The translations under genes and the position numbers were made by a program. The notes under the pieces are model-generated. The model was given only the letters and a program-made list of their open reading frames with translations, was not told the origin of the DNA and did not search any database. Of a stretch of 64,000 nucleotides of DNA, positions 11,333 through 23,500 are shown in pieces (the first letter of the stretch is position 1; each line of letters starts with the position of its first letter). The stretch comes from Wuchereria bancrofti (lineage: Eukaryota; Nematoda; Chromadorea; Rhabditida; Onchocercidae), in NCBI GenBank assembly GCA_005281725.1, contig SSBO01000003.1, positions 7,538,575 to 7,602,574 on the forward strand, in the 5' to 3' direction.

Positions 11333-12954
11333 TTAATTCGTTTCCTTCATTCGTTGATAGTATCGAGCTATTGTGGCACATGTAAGCACGAAAACAAATG
11401 AAGATCCTTGAAGGAAGATTCGAAATCTAAACAAATCATTAAATTATCACATGTAATGATTATTTACAAAAGTTATTGTAATTTATTACTTCAGTGATTG
11501 ATAATAAACAAATATGCCAAATTCTCAATTGTTTATAATCATTGATGAGCAAAATTAAAGATTAAGAGATGAAAGAAATATATGTCAAGCAAAATTAATG
11601 TTCCATTCAGAGAAAAAGAAAAGGAAAAAAAAATTGATAGCATACACATATTTCCTAATAAACCTATTTTTTTTTTCATTATGTAATTTACAAAAACTTT
11701 GAAATTAAAAAAAAAAGCAAATTTCAAAAGAAATGTAAAAAAATAAAAAAAAAAGTGTAGTATACAACAACAAATGTTTTGATGTATCATATAGTTTGAA
11801 ATGTAATTAGATCATTATATTGGTCATTTTTTAAAAAAAGTTCTATTTGTTAGCTAATTATTAAGAGATGATAAGCAATTCCATAATCATTAATTAATAT
11901 AAATAAAAATTGAAAAAAAAAAGTGCAAGTATAACATACAGTTCAACAAAATCATTGCAAAAATTTTTAATACTTTTTCTCATAAAATGTTGCATTGTTG
12001 TTATTGCAGTTCAAAAAATGATAAAAGATAATAGAAATTTCATTAACAATATTATATATTGTTTGATATATAATTTGCTAGATATATTAGGTTAGATTAA
12101 ATGTGTGTAGCACTTAGAGTGAAAGTTAAAAGTTAAAAATTGATCTATCGTATATCTTTCATCTAATCATTATAATTGTTATATAAATAATTAAATTCTA
12201 AATTACAATATTCGATATTACCTGTGTTCCGCAAATGAAACTCTTTCACTATGCGGTTTCAGATATCCCATCAAGGCTATCCACGCTAACAATGTACCGG
12301 ACAGGAATACCGGATTTTTTAGCCAATCACGACGTCGTCTCATCTCTTCTTGTTGTAACTACAATGAAAATGTTATCATTATTATTATCAGCATTAGTAA
12401 TATTTTTATCATTTTGTCATCTTAAAACAATTGCAACATTATACTAAATGATAACATATCATTTTCATCATTCAACAAAAAAAAAACGTTGATCCATGAC
12501 AAAGAACTTTTACTGAATTATCGTTACTCTCAATACTTATATTATAAATCACAACGCTATTAATATATCAATTCTTATCATTGATATTTAACATTATAAG
12601 TGTATTATCATTAACTCTATTATCAAAAAAGTACATGAAGTGTAATCCATAAATGAATTTGGTGATCAAAATTATTAATTTTAAATCAAACTTACACTCA
12701 TGCCAACAATTCCTGGATCATAATCTTTAGTCTGAAAAAAGTATGACATTCATAAACACAAACTATACATTTTGTCTTAAGATATATGCTATGATAAAAT
12801 TACAATCCCTTAAATAAATGACAATTTTACATTAAGTTTTGAAAAAATTTTAATTGTACGATCCATTTACCATTTAGTTCATATTGAGTAATCCAAATGA
12901 ACTAACCTTTTGAACTGTTGCTGAAGTCATTAATGCCTTTCTAACAAGATTCAT
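11333..12954 (-). CDS. HIG1-domain mitochondrial protein, copy B
   Basis: Exons 12907-12954, 12696-12731, 12222-12358 and 11333-11426 give 104 residues, all junctions canonical (TTTTCAG, ATTGTAG and TTTAG acceptors). An arginine-rich stretch (MRRRRDWLKNP) precedes the first hydrophobic span (VFLSGTLLAWIALMGYL). The HIG1 signature RxRx3Q is present as RFRIFLQ at 74-80, followed by a second span (GSSFVFVLTCATIA). The role is probably in the inner mitochondrial membrane with respiratory-chain complexes, as for the family. It shares with copy A the exon number, the 36-base exon 2, the 137-base exon 3 and the intron position just before the motif, so the two are tandem duplicates. AATTTGCAG twelve bases upstream of the ATG is a candidate spliced-leader acceptor. 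Confidence 0.82.
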
Positions 12955-14712
12955 CTTTTATCAACTGCAAATTAACATTATATGATGTTATCATTATGGT
13001 TAATTTTGATAATATAAAGCGGCAACTGGAATTTCTTCTTTTTTTCAATTCAAAATCTTTGACGGAAAAGAAATTGCATTTCAAAAGAGGAAAGCTAAGA
13101 AAATGCAAGAATATTGAATGTTTTATGAAATATTTCATCATTAAATTAATTTAAAGTAACTTATAGAAGTGATTGACAATTATTTGAAGTTAGAAAAAGT
13201 ATTAATATTAGTTCAGTGTTACTAATCGATATACTTAATTCTACATTACATGAAGATTCTATCAATAAACTTCTATCCTAGCAATAAGTTCCTATCTTAT
13301 ATGATCAGTATTTGCTCGCTGTGATAACCAATGATCGTTGATGATTATCATTATCAATAATGATAATTATCAAATCAGATTTGCACTTATTTGGTGTAGC
13401 AAACAATAAAAAAAAATGTATAATTAATCTTTGCTTTTTCCTAGATGGAACAAATATCCTCAAAATAGGCTAAAATTTATGTAATAATTCAATCAATACA
13501 TATTACACAAAACTTTGTAAAAGTTAGTTGAGTAATTTATCATAAAAGAGAAAGAGAGAAAAAAAAAACAAACTTATTTCAAAATACTTAGCTAATGTAA
13601 ATTTTTCATACTTAAACTTAGTTAATAAACATAAAACAGTTATTTCTATAGAAAAAAAGTATGGCACAGCGACTGATAGTTTAACAGATCGCTTTTTTTT
13701 TTTTGTTTACATTTTTTATTTAATTTTCTTCCAAAATAGTATTTGCAAGAAATAAATCAATAAAACAATGATAAGAATAACAACACTGAAAGGTTTAATT
13801 AAATAATTTAGGTATGAAATAGTTTTGTGGTAGTATTTATTAAGAATATAAGGAATGCAACAATAATCTCTAATTTTTTATTCCTAAAGACTAAATTATT
13901 CTTTGCATTCGGAGCAAATTTATGTCACATTAATCAGAATATAAGGTTGAAGGATGACGACACGAAGTTTGAAGTGTCAGAGTGGCATGGCAGTATCACG
14001 TATCGATTTTCGTAACCAGCAAAATTCGTCTCGTTTCATTGATGAAATATACAGAGAGCTGCTATCATAGAAGTGAGACGAGCTTTTTGCAATTAGTTGA
14101 AATTTTTTTTTTGAAATTTACGTTCCATTAAATTAGTCTAAGTTAAGGTTTAACGATAGATTAATTGAATGCGATAGAATAAAAATGTCAAAATTATATA
14201 AAATTCTTATTGCAAATAATTTCTACTAACTTTCTCTTCAATCACTTTTTTTCCCATACAATGTAATGTATTTTAATTAATCGTAATGGAAATTTACTTT
14301 GTTGTCTTCATGCGTGAAATACATGAAAAAAATATACGATAATTCTCAATGTCCGTAAGTTTACAAAAATCATATGTAAATTGAATACAATTTGCTCAAA
14401 TATCTTTCAACAAAAACAAAATTGAAATTATACGAGCGTTATAGCTGTGATAAATTGGACACGGATACGGTATAAATCTATGTGTTTACTTTTTGACGCA
14501 CAGGTTGACACGTTCGTAACGTTTGAAGGGAAAGAAAAAGTCTCTGCATATCACTTAATTTCCAGTGATAACACGAAAATATATCAAATAATACTTTATT
14601 TTATATGCTATTCACAATTTTAAAGTTAATATGAAATAAAAATGTGATAAATCGCAAAAATCATTAATGCATTTGTGATGTCGCAATATACTTTACCAAG
14701 TTTGTGCGTAAT
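12955..14712. other. Intergenic region between HIG1-C and HIG1-B
   Basis: About 1.76 kb with no recognised gene. A short ATC/GAT-rich hairpin-like stretch lies near 13335-13372 (TGATTATCATTATCAATAAT type). Otherwise it is low-complexity AT. Confidence 0.4.
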
Positions 14713-15283
14713 TTATTCTTCATGAGGGATGTATTGTTGATCTCTAATTGAAGTACCATGGAACCAAGCAGCTGTACCAATAAATGCCGTAAATGGTACC
14801 AATGCAATCGATCTAAAAATGAAGAAATCTCAATCTAAAATTTCAAATTAGAAGTTGCTAGAAATATTTTAGAGTAATCTATCTAAGTAAATCAAACTTA
14901 TCATCCGAAAATCACTCAAATTTTTGCTAATTTAGATTGTTCAGAGAAATAAAAAATTTCAAAACAAATTCCTCAATCAGCATCCATGATTAGAAAGCTT
15001 ATCAGAAACGAATTGATAATAAATTTCGTTTACCGATTAAATTCAGCTTGTGACATGCTTTTCACGAAACGTTTACGAGCGATGGAAAATGCCATTTGAA
15101 GTGCAACGCATGCAAAAACCGGAATAGCCGGATTTTTCATGAATTTCTCGTACATTCTCTTCACTACTGCTGTATCATCAGACTGCAAAGAATTGAATGC
15201 ATGCATGCACTATAGTATCACATTAATAGTTCTTTTTAGCTAAATTTACAAAAATTTACCAAACGATGAAAAAGAAAAGACAT
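14713..15283 (-). CDS. Divergent HIG1-like protein, copy C
   Basis: Exons 15260-15283, 15034-15182 and 14713-14812 give 90 residues with canonical junctions. The layout is that of copies A and B: a basic lead, KNP (FMKNPAIPVFACVALQM), a first span, a basic loop (RKRFVKSMSQAEFNR), then a second span (ALVPFTAFIGTAAWF). The intron splits an Arg codon at the same place. The RxRx3Q signature is gone (NRSIALVP in its place), so it is a degenerate or specialised member, and assignment rests on synteny, intron position and topology. The tail (SIRDQQYIPHEE) is not found in A or B. The stop codon overlaps an AATAAA, suggesting a very short 3' UTR. TTTCAG about 38 bases upstream of the ATG may be a spliced-leader acceptor. 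Confidence 0.65.
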
Positions 15284-16007
15284 GTTGTCGTTGTTAAATA
15301 TTGTGATGAACGCAAAATCTGAAACAAAACGTGATGAATGACAAACGTAAAAAGTGAATAACGTGAAAAGTTAATAATGAAATCTCATTTTGCATTCCAT
15401 TCATTAAACACTACCAATAAATACTGCTAACTATAATGTAAAAAAAAAAAACACGGATGAAATAATTAGACGTGAATAACGTAATGAAAAATAAAATATT
15501 TTACGACTTATTTTAGTTAGTATTATTTCAGTTAGGTTCCACATTTGCAGCTACCAACAATTTATACATATCGATGGATTTACTTTCCCTCATAAAACAT
15601 ATAAACGTTACGTGAAAAGCGCAAAGTGCAAAAGTGAAAAATGTTTGAAGTTAAAAGTGTATTGCAAACAACTGCTATTCACATACTGCATACACAACAC
15701 TATAATTCCACATATTACTTACTTGTTAAATTTAAAAAGGAAAAGTGAAAGTGTTATATTGGAGCAATCGATAGCACAGTCTATTTTCCCGCACCTTTAA
15801 TTTTAATGTTTCCTCTTATCTCATCTTTTCACTTCTTCACTTTTCTTTGCTCTATGTATCGAACAAAAATGTTCCATAAAAAATGGTTTGCTCACCAGCA
15901 CAAATGACGAATTTTTGAAATTATCGTTTGATTGATTGCTTCATACTAAAGTTTCTTACTTCTAAATATAATTTCCTGGAAATGAAATGGCAGTAATAAT
16001 AAATGTT

Positions 16008-16215
16008 TATTTCAAATAAATAAATTATTAAATAAATGAATAAATAAATGAAGAATAAATGAAATAAAAACAAATGAAAAGTAAATAGATAATAAATAAA
16101 TAAATAAATAAGCAAGTAAATACAAGAAAAAGTTACTAATAAACAAATAAACAAATAAGAGAAATGCGTGAATGAGAAAATAAACAAATAGATGTATAAA
16201 TAAGCAAATAAATAA
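16008..16215. repeat. AAAT/AAAC-type microsatellite
   Basis: About 200 bases of interrupted AAAT, AAAC and AATG tetranucleotides. It runs directly into the third copy of the repeat family. Confidence 0.8.
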
Positions 16216-16555
16216 ACAACTGAAAATTACTTATTATTAGGTGGTTGAACTAATTAAGCATGCATATATTATTATTATTATTTTTATTTATGTTTCTTCC
16301 TGTTTCAAACATCTAATTTATTTTCAGTGAATCATATTCTAATTAATCTATTATACTAAAAATTAAATGATAACAATACATTACTTAATCTTCGAGTACT
16401 TATTCAATAATTATTATTATTACAACTGCGTTTATAAGCGATTGAATATTTTAAAATGCCCAGCATTGACTGAGTGTAAAATATTATAGGTCAGAAATAA
16501 TCCAATATGCATGTAACTGTCAATTAATTTATATTACAAAAATTAAAAATCAGTT
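16202..16555. repeat. Third, diverged copy of the arm repeat with flipped core
   Basis: The left part (16202-16258) matches 4621-4678 directly, and 16297-16317 matches about 5080-5103 directly. The right part (about 16459-16555) matches about 5235-5314 directly. The core (about 16327-16458) matches instead the reverse complement of about 5104-5228, that is, the plus strand of the right arm. Sequence between the first two blocks is mostly missing. Divergence is much greater than between the two arms. Confidence 0.75.
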
Positions 16556-17224
16556 TTTTCATATTTCTACTTAAATTTTGATAGAAATATTTAGTTCAAA
16601 CAAAATTATGATCAAAAATATATAACATGGTTAGAAATGTTTCATGAATTCACTTTACAAATTACTTATACTGATGCTTATCAGTTTTATTCAATGTTTT
16701 TTTTTTCAGGGTTCACTTCCACAGTAAGTATATAATATAATGAATTGTGACAAAGAAATCCTTATTGTAAATTTAGGCAGTAAATAATTAAATCATTAAA
16801 AAAATATTCAACTAAATTATTTTATGGTGTGTCAGTTTAACTTGGAATTGTATTTCATTCCTTGAAAAAGTTAGATGAAATATGGAAGTTTTCTGATTTC
16901 TTACTGATATTACTCGTGTCACAATCAATAATAAATGTTTGTTATCACTTCCTCATAACAGTGTAATGAGTTTATTTCATTTTTTTTTAAAACATGATAT
17001 TGTGATTAACATTCAAAATTATTTGATCTTATGTGAGTAAAATTTGAAGCCATGTGACTTTGGAAAGAAAGCAAGCAAATAAGGAGATAACTATGCTGAT
17101 GTATCTAAAAAACGATATGCTAAGTTTACGGTCATAAAATTTAAAAAGAAATTTTTTCGATTTCCAATTTATTTACCGTATTCCAATAATTATGAAAAAA
17201 ACATTAATTTATTAAGTTTTTCAT

Positions 17225-17356
17225 TGATTGTATAAATAACTGATAACTTCATCGAATGGTCAACTATGATGTGTATGTCATAAGACTGAACCATATAAAC
17301 ATCAAATTGAACATCATAGACCATTTGACGGAGTTATCAATTATTTTATAATACAA
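17225..17356. repeat. Long imperfect inverted repeat (hairpin)
   Basis: Left arm about 17225-17271 (TGATAACTTCATCGAATGGT is part of it) pairs with right arm about 17311-17356 (ACCATTTGACGGAGTTATCA) around a loop of about 40 bases. There is no coding potential. The shape suits a small foldback/MITE-like element or a hairpin RNA. Confidence 0.75.
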
Positions 17357-18092
17357 GCGGAAGTGTTAAAATAATGCGTCGAATAATGACCTTTACGCCG
17401 AATAATGAATAGTCCTTACAATGTCTTTGTCTGAAGCTATCCGCACCGCAATACATTATTTAGTCGCATACTTTTAATGCGAGAATTATAATCAATGCAG
17501 AAAAAAAAATGAAAAACAAATAATTATGAAAAGTTAGTGGCAAATTTCCCTGTTTTGGTTAATTTAAATTTTTTTAGCCTTTCTCTGATGAAATTTTCTA
17601 CTACAAACTATTAAATGAGCACTTTCTTGCTTATTTTTGATGCTTTATATATTGAAGCTCTGTGACTACAAGTTGCATTGAGGACAGATTATATACCTCA
17701 GATATTCAAATCTTATCGCTGTCAGCCATAAAATGTGAGATCAAAAAGCGCACTCAAAATGGAATTATAAATTGCCATTGCATTCTGCTCAAAGTCCATG
17801 GATTTCTTTCTGTTAGATTCAGAATAAAAATTTTTAAATGTTGGCTTATTTAGCGAAAAGAAATAAACAAATTGATTTCTTTCACGATCACGGACATTTT
17901 GCTGTGTAATTTTCACATGTATGTTATTTCAGGTAAACAAAAATGTTAAAAATTTTGCTAAATTCGTTAAACCAATGATAAACGTTGCAGCAATAATTCT
18001 TGCAAGATTTCAATGCTTACTTATATGGCCAAGGTAAACATCACAGTTACACAGTTTTTACTGAGTTGTTGATACATAACGGAGTATTGCAT

Positions 18093-20006
18093 TACAGTCA
18101 TGAAATTCGCACTAATAAAAGAGTAGTTTTTTGTGCTATCTGAAATGTTTTATATATTTACTTCTCTTCCGTATGCTCTCGGTATGCCCAGAATAAACAA
18201 TAAACAACACTTATCTGAAATAATTCTTGTTATAACATTTGTCCCTCTAATTAGTATTCCATTAAATCATCTCTTAATTAATTAATGTAATTTGAAAACT
18301 GATCATAAAAATGCCATCAATGCCAGAAAATGAATTGATTATATCACATTTCATTTAACTTAAATTACGAAGAGTTGTTTGTTAGTTTTTGTTTACATTT
18401 GAAGCAAAAATAATAGTCTTAATGTCACCTCTGATAACTGAATTTTCCATTACGACAAAAATCACTTTCGATTATGAAACTTTTTTGCTGCCAAACAGTA
18501 TCCACTCAAAGTGCTCAAAATATCATTGCTTTCTGGGAAATCTCAGTGCCAGGTGGTTTTGTTGAATTCGACTGAAAGCACTGTCTGAGGAGGATTTTGA
18601 GGGAGGACTTGTCGCCTTAAGAAACAGTGAATTGGTGTCATGAATATGCACTGTCCTGATTATCCACAGCATATCTTGTCGTGGAGAACCAGGATAATGC
18701 ATAGTTATGACAGTGTCACCGATGCTGGAATTATTTGGTGGAAATTTCATTGTCAATTGAAGCGATATTTTAGGAGACAACCAAATAGTGCGTGACATCC
18801 ATATAATGAAATGCAACGAAAGCAAAAATCAATGGAAATGAAAATTTTACAATTCGCATTGTTTCTCGTATTCCTATGTCGAACTGATAGCTTATGAATG
18901 CGCTTTTGAACTGTCAAAGGAGTGTGATTGTCACGTGTAGTTAAGTAAATTATGAAATTTTAGGACTGCCATTGTTGCTTTGCTTCGAATAGTCCTTAGG
19001 AAGTTGTCCCAACAAAAGAATTGACATCATTGAGAATAAATTTATAATATCCATAAATTGAATCTAATTTTTAGTATCAATTTCCTGAAGATAATAAAAT
19101 CGTAGCTAATTGGACTGACGGAACTTCAATGTTGGACGTATCGAATTATTGCATTTCGATATAAATCCATGACAACTCTTCCTGTTTTGAGAGAGTATTT
19201 CAATTTGAATTAATTTGGAAGGAAGCGACAAAATTTTAAAGTTAGAATGTGACACATCGAATGTAATATTTGCATAAAATAGAAAGTGATGGAAGTTTGT
19301 TGTTGATGAAATATTTAATTTGCACATTGAATGGTTCTGTTTGCGTTCTTTGATCCAATTTTCCGTGCTGAATGCACAAACGCATTGTCATAAAAATTTC
19401 TGATTTCCAATTTTTGAGTTAAATGACAATCACAAGCACATTGAATTATTTGTGAGATTAACCCTCGGGCAGTGTTGGGTATCTTTTAGTTAATCATATT
19501 CCAAATAATGCTAAAAATTAAATCAAATAAGACAGAATACTGTGTAATCGTCGAGTATTCATTCAGTAATTATTATGATATAACTGCAGTTAAATATTTT
19601 AAAATAATTATAAATTAGGTGTTTGAAACACATAGAAATTTGAATTTTTAGAAGCTAACTTTAATGAAATATAAAATTTACTCACAATGGTGATAAAAGT
19701 CATTTTATCACCATTGTGACGTTATCCTTTTTTCATGTTATACTACATGCTATTTATTGTTAAAGATTAACACAGAATGGATGGAAGTATTTTGTTTTAA
19801 TTACTACACAAATGAATGCAACCAATTATATGAATTAACAAAATGATAATTAAGCATATCATATCAATTCGGAAAGTTATCATATTTACTTGAAAGACAA
19901 ATTTCGATCCGAAAAATTTTATGCTAACTGTGCGATAGATATGCATACAATTTCTTTCATATATAAATAATTTGAAAAATATGTAAGCATAAGCAGTATG
20001 CTTCAT
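18093..20006 (-). repeat. Right arm of 1.9 kb inverted repeat
   Basis: Reverse complement of the left arm (4719-6620). Open frames 18523-18825 and 19106-19327 are the mirror images of those in the left arm, with identical translations. This arm retains the perfect form of the internal palindrome. The outer end fades around 20000 in a region where the two copies differ by a short indel. Confidence 0.9.
19683..19718. repeat. Perfect 16-bp palindrome in right arm
   Basis: CACAATGGTGATAAAA and its exact reverse complement are separated by the four bases GTCA. The left arm carries the same element with a 5-base insertion. Confidence 0.9.
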
Positions 20007-20539
20007 ACAGTATTACTGGAGACAATTTTTATATTACTCTTATTTTTATATTTTTTTTTCGCAATTTTTGTATTACTTTTTTGCGTATAATTTTATATTG
20101 CTTTTATTTAGAGTAAGCAATGCCGCCATAAGTCCACTTATAGCGTGGATCTCGTCGTATGCCATTTTGCCATTACTGAATTCTAATTGACTTGTATGCT
20201 TTTTCAAAACGCGAAACGAGAAGTTTTCATAGCGCACCGCTGATTAGTTCAGTTAGACTTGATAGCTAATATTGGATCAGTTGGTTTTGTATATTATTTT
20301 ATAGTATGTAGCTCTTTTGTTCGTTTGTTTCAGTTTATGTATATTGTTTAATTAGATGATTGCAAATAATATATAATTATTTGTTGTATCAATTTGTTTA
20401 TTGGTGATCAGTAGTTACATTAACACCACACACCACGTGCGAGCACGCACGTGTGCACGTTACAAAGCACACTACAAAGTAAGTCATAATAAATGCTTTG
20501 AAATAAATAAATCTAAGTATTTAGGAATCTCCTACGATA
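20007..20539 (+). promoter_or_regulatory. Upstream region of the ZFC3H1-like gene
   Basis: Gene-free stretch from the right repeat arm to the ATG. It contains a near-perfect 20-base palindrome with two CACGTG E-boxes (20434-20453). ATTTAG about 16 bases before the ATG is a candidate spliced-leader acceptor. Confidence 0.45.
20434..20453. promoter_or_regulatory. Double E-box palindrome
   Basis: CACGTGCG and CGCACGTG face each other across AGCA, giving two CACGTG cores 14 bases apart, about 90 bases upstream of the ATG. CACGTG is the classic site of bHLH(-Zip) dimers. Binding is inference. Confidence 0.5.
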
Positions 20540-23500
20540 ATGAGAGGAAATGTAATGTTGACAGGTGGTACTACATTGGAAGATGGTGAAATTGAAGATG
20601 ATGATGATTTAGACGTTATTCACAGGTTTATTTTTCTTGAAAATATGAAATATTTTAATGTTGGTTGTGTTCAGTAATATTACACTGTAATGGGATAATT
20701 GCAGTGATACAATATAAGCTAACTACGTTTTATCGGTTGTATATCACAGGTAATAGTCGCAAAAACTGTTGGAAATTGAAAGTTTTAATTATTAAATCGT
20801 TGATGTATTTATTAAATAAAGTTGATATCATTGATAGAAATCTTTCTGATGATTGCTTATAATGTAGCAGTAATGCAGGTTAGATAAAAATATCAAAGAA
20901 TGAGGGGTGAAAAAAAAAGTAATCTGTACTTAGAGTTGCAGTGACAATTTTATTGTGGATCTATTTTCATACAAAAATGTTGCAGTCTACTTTTAATATT
21001 AATATATACTCGCAGCATGTGATAGCATTGTGTATGGTTTAAATATGGTGATAAGCTTAATCTATAATTGCAAGTTTTTGTTTAACGTTATTACCTTACG
21101 GTGGATTTTCCTCGTCAAGTAATTTAAAATTTTTTCATCGTTCATTTTATTCTCTTCATTAACCTGAGGCATTATTATTGAAGATTTTGAAATATAGGTT
21201 TATTTGTAATTGCTGCATATTTGACTGGACTAATTCGGCATTTGATTATCGAATATTTACTGTTATTGTGGTATTTTAGTAGTGGGTAATTCGAAATTTT
21301 ATTATTATTTGGTCATTACTTTATTTCGCTGCTGTTTGTGCATAGTTGTAAAATTTGTTTACTTTGATATCTAGAGAGTAGTGCCATAGTGACAGAAACA
21401 TTTTGACCTAATATTGGTTTTTAACTTTCTAAGTCATTACTGTATCTAATAACTTACTCCGCAGCGGCAAGAAGCATTTACACTTATTACTTTGGATATA
21501 AGCTTGCTAAAGATTTTTTTTTTAGTCTGGGATTTGAGTGCGAAAAGCTTTTCACATCGATTTCACATCTAAACTATTGCTATATAGCTTTTATGTGTTA
21601 GTAGTCCTTCTTAAGAATTGAATTTAGCAGTTGTAGGAATACATCAATGGAAATAAAGTCAGAAAATATGACGCATGTTTCATCCGTAAGTGTGGACGAG
21701 GAACGAGAACGTGAAGTGGATCGTATTATTCGCGAAGTACAGGTCTTGAAATGTGTTCTTCAGGGAGTAGTTTGTCTTTAACCTTATCGGATCTAATAGT
21801 AATTTGCTGAAACTCGCTGCTTAATGTTTCAGTTCCCACACAGTTACCACTTCACATCTAGTTTTTGGAGGAGAGAACCTCATTTTTCTCACTGCTTTCG
21901 TTCCATGGAAACAAATCATGCAAGAATGTATTACTTAGTCCAACAACGCTTACAATGATTTTTTTCAAATATCAAAACTAATTTTCAGGAAGCAACAGAT
22001 AGGTCAGAATTTATGAGCTTACCCTCTGCTGAACATTCAATAGAAAATGTTGATTCGGATGATGAGGATGCTCTACGTTTAGCGGTATTAAATACAAGCA
22101 AGGATAAAAGATCTGTACGACAACATTTATCACATGAAGCAGAAGAGGGAGAGATCAGTAAGGATTCTCTCTCTCCCCTATGTATATTTGATGTAAAGGG
22201 AAACGTAACAATTTGAAGTTATCGTTCTCTTACTTTTGGGCTTTTATCAACATTTCCTTGACATTCATTTAATTTTTAAGTGTTATAAAGCATTGCTTTT
22301 CGTGCAGTTTCATTTAGATGACTTAGGATTGTTGCAGAATTACGTAAGGAAATTAACTGTAACATTTGAACTTCATTTTTGAGCTTTGACGTTTATCTGT
22401 TTTTTTTAGTTGATACTTCTTACATGCCATCAAGAAGTCAACAATTAAACATGCGTTCTTCGTCGCGGCAAACCTGGGTACAACTGAAACGAAAACAAAG
22501 TTAGTTTGTTGAATATCTTACCGCTATGAGTTCAAGAGTTTGTATGTCTGAGTTGAACAATCTTTGTAAAACTAATATAAAATGTAACATATTAGCTAAA
22601 TGCGACTAGATACGTGCGTGAATTAGTTGTGCCTAAATAATAAAAGAATTTCGGAATTCATGAAGCAAATGGGTATAATTTCAAATAAAAGTATCCTATT
22701 AAATTGACTTTATTAAGTGTTACTGAATTCTTTCTCATTCCTTTTGCAGATAACAAATTTCAAAGCTACGGTGATATGCAAAATCGCATCAAGAATCGTA
22801 AATTCCATCAAACTGTGATACCACTCAAAGTGACGGTACGAAATGATAGCACAAACGGTTATTCATATTGCATCCTAAATAATCAGCAGAAAGCGACTGT
22901 CTCAACCAACAATAATGAGGAAATATTGGAAGCACCCATGAAACAATTTTCAAACCCGTAAAATTTTGATAATTGGAACCAAGTATCTTTATTGTAGTTA
23001 TTTTTTTTTTCCAGTAGCAGCGGCAAAATGTAGCACGCTGATCAAAACAGTGATTTCCATCTAGAAGATCAGAGCTCAGAGTGTTGCTGCTGCATAATTA
23101 TCAAACCATGGCTTATAGTTTTGGTGCTTACAACCCCATGAACAATGATTTCTTCCCATAGTTCTTGTAAAAGAGCATCCTTTTATATCTACTGAATGTT
23201 GTTCAGATTTTTTCTGAACTCTTACCTGGGGATGTAATTGATTTTGAGAAACATATCATTTGTTTCTTTGTATATTCAATTTAACAGATGAAGGAGGCAA
23301 TCAGTTTTTAATTAATGCCTTTTAAAAAATTTGTTTAGATTTGAGGATCAGCTACATCGACTTCGATTGCGAGTGGAAGCAAGTAAATTTTCCAAAAGGA
23401 TGGAGAATTTGGGAGATAATTATGAGCAGGTTGGAATGGATATCGTGGACAGTGATCGAGGTTTTTAATATCGTCCTTTTCTAAATTTATCATTTTTTAT

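Larger units (their letters stand above)
15284..18092. other. Gene-free right part of the inverted-repeat cassette
   Basis: No coding sequence supported. It holds an AAAT-type microsatellite (16008-16215), the core-flipped partial copy of the arm sequence (16202-16555) and a long imperfect hairpin (17225-17356). Confidence 0.55.

Noticed and set aside
23017..23100. Possible extra exon after TTTTTTCCAG in the ZFC3H1-like gene
   Set aside because: All phases meet a stop or break the frame; the exon chain closes without it.
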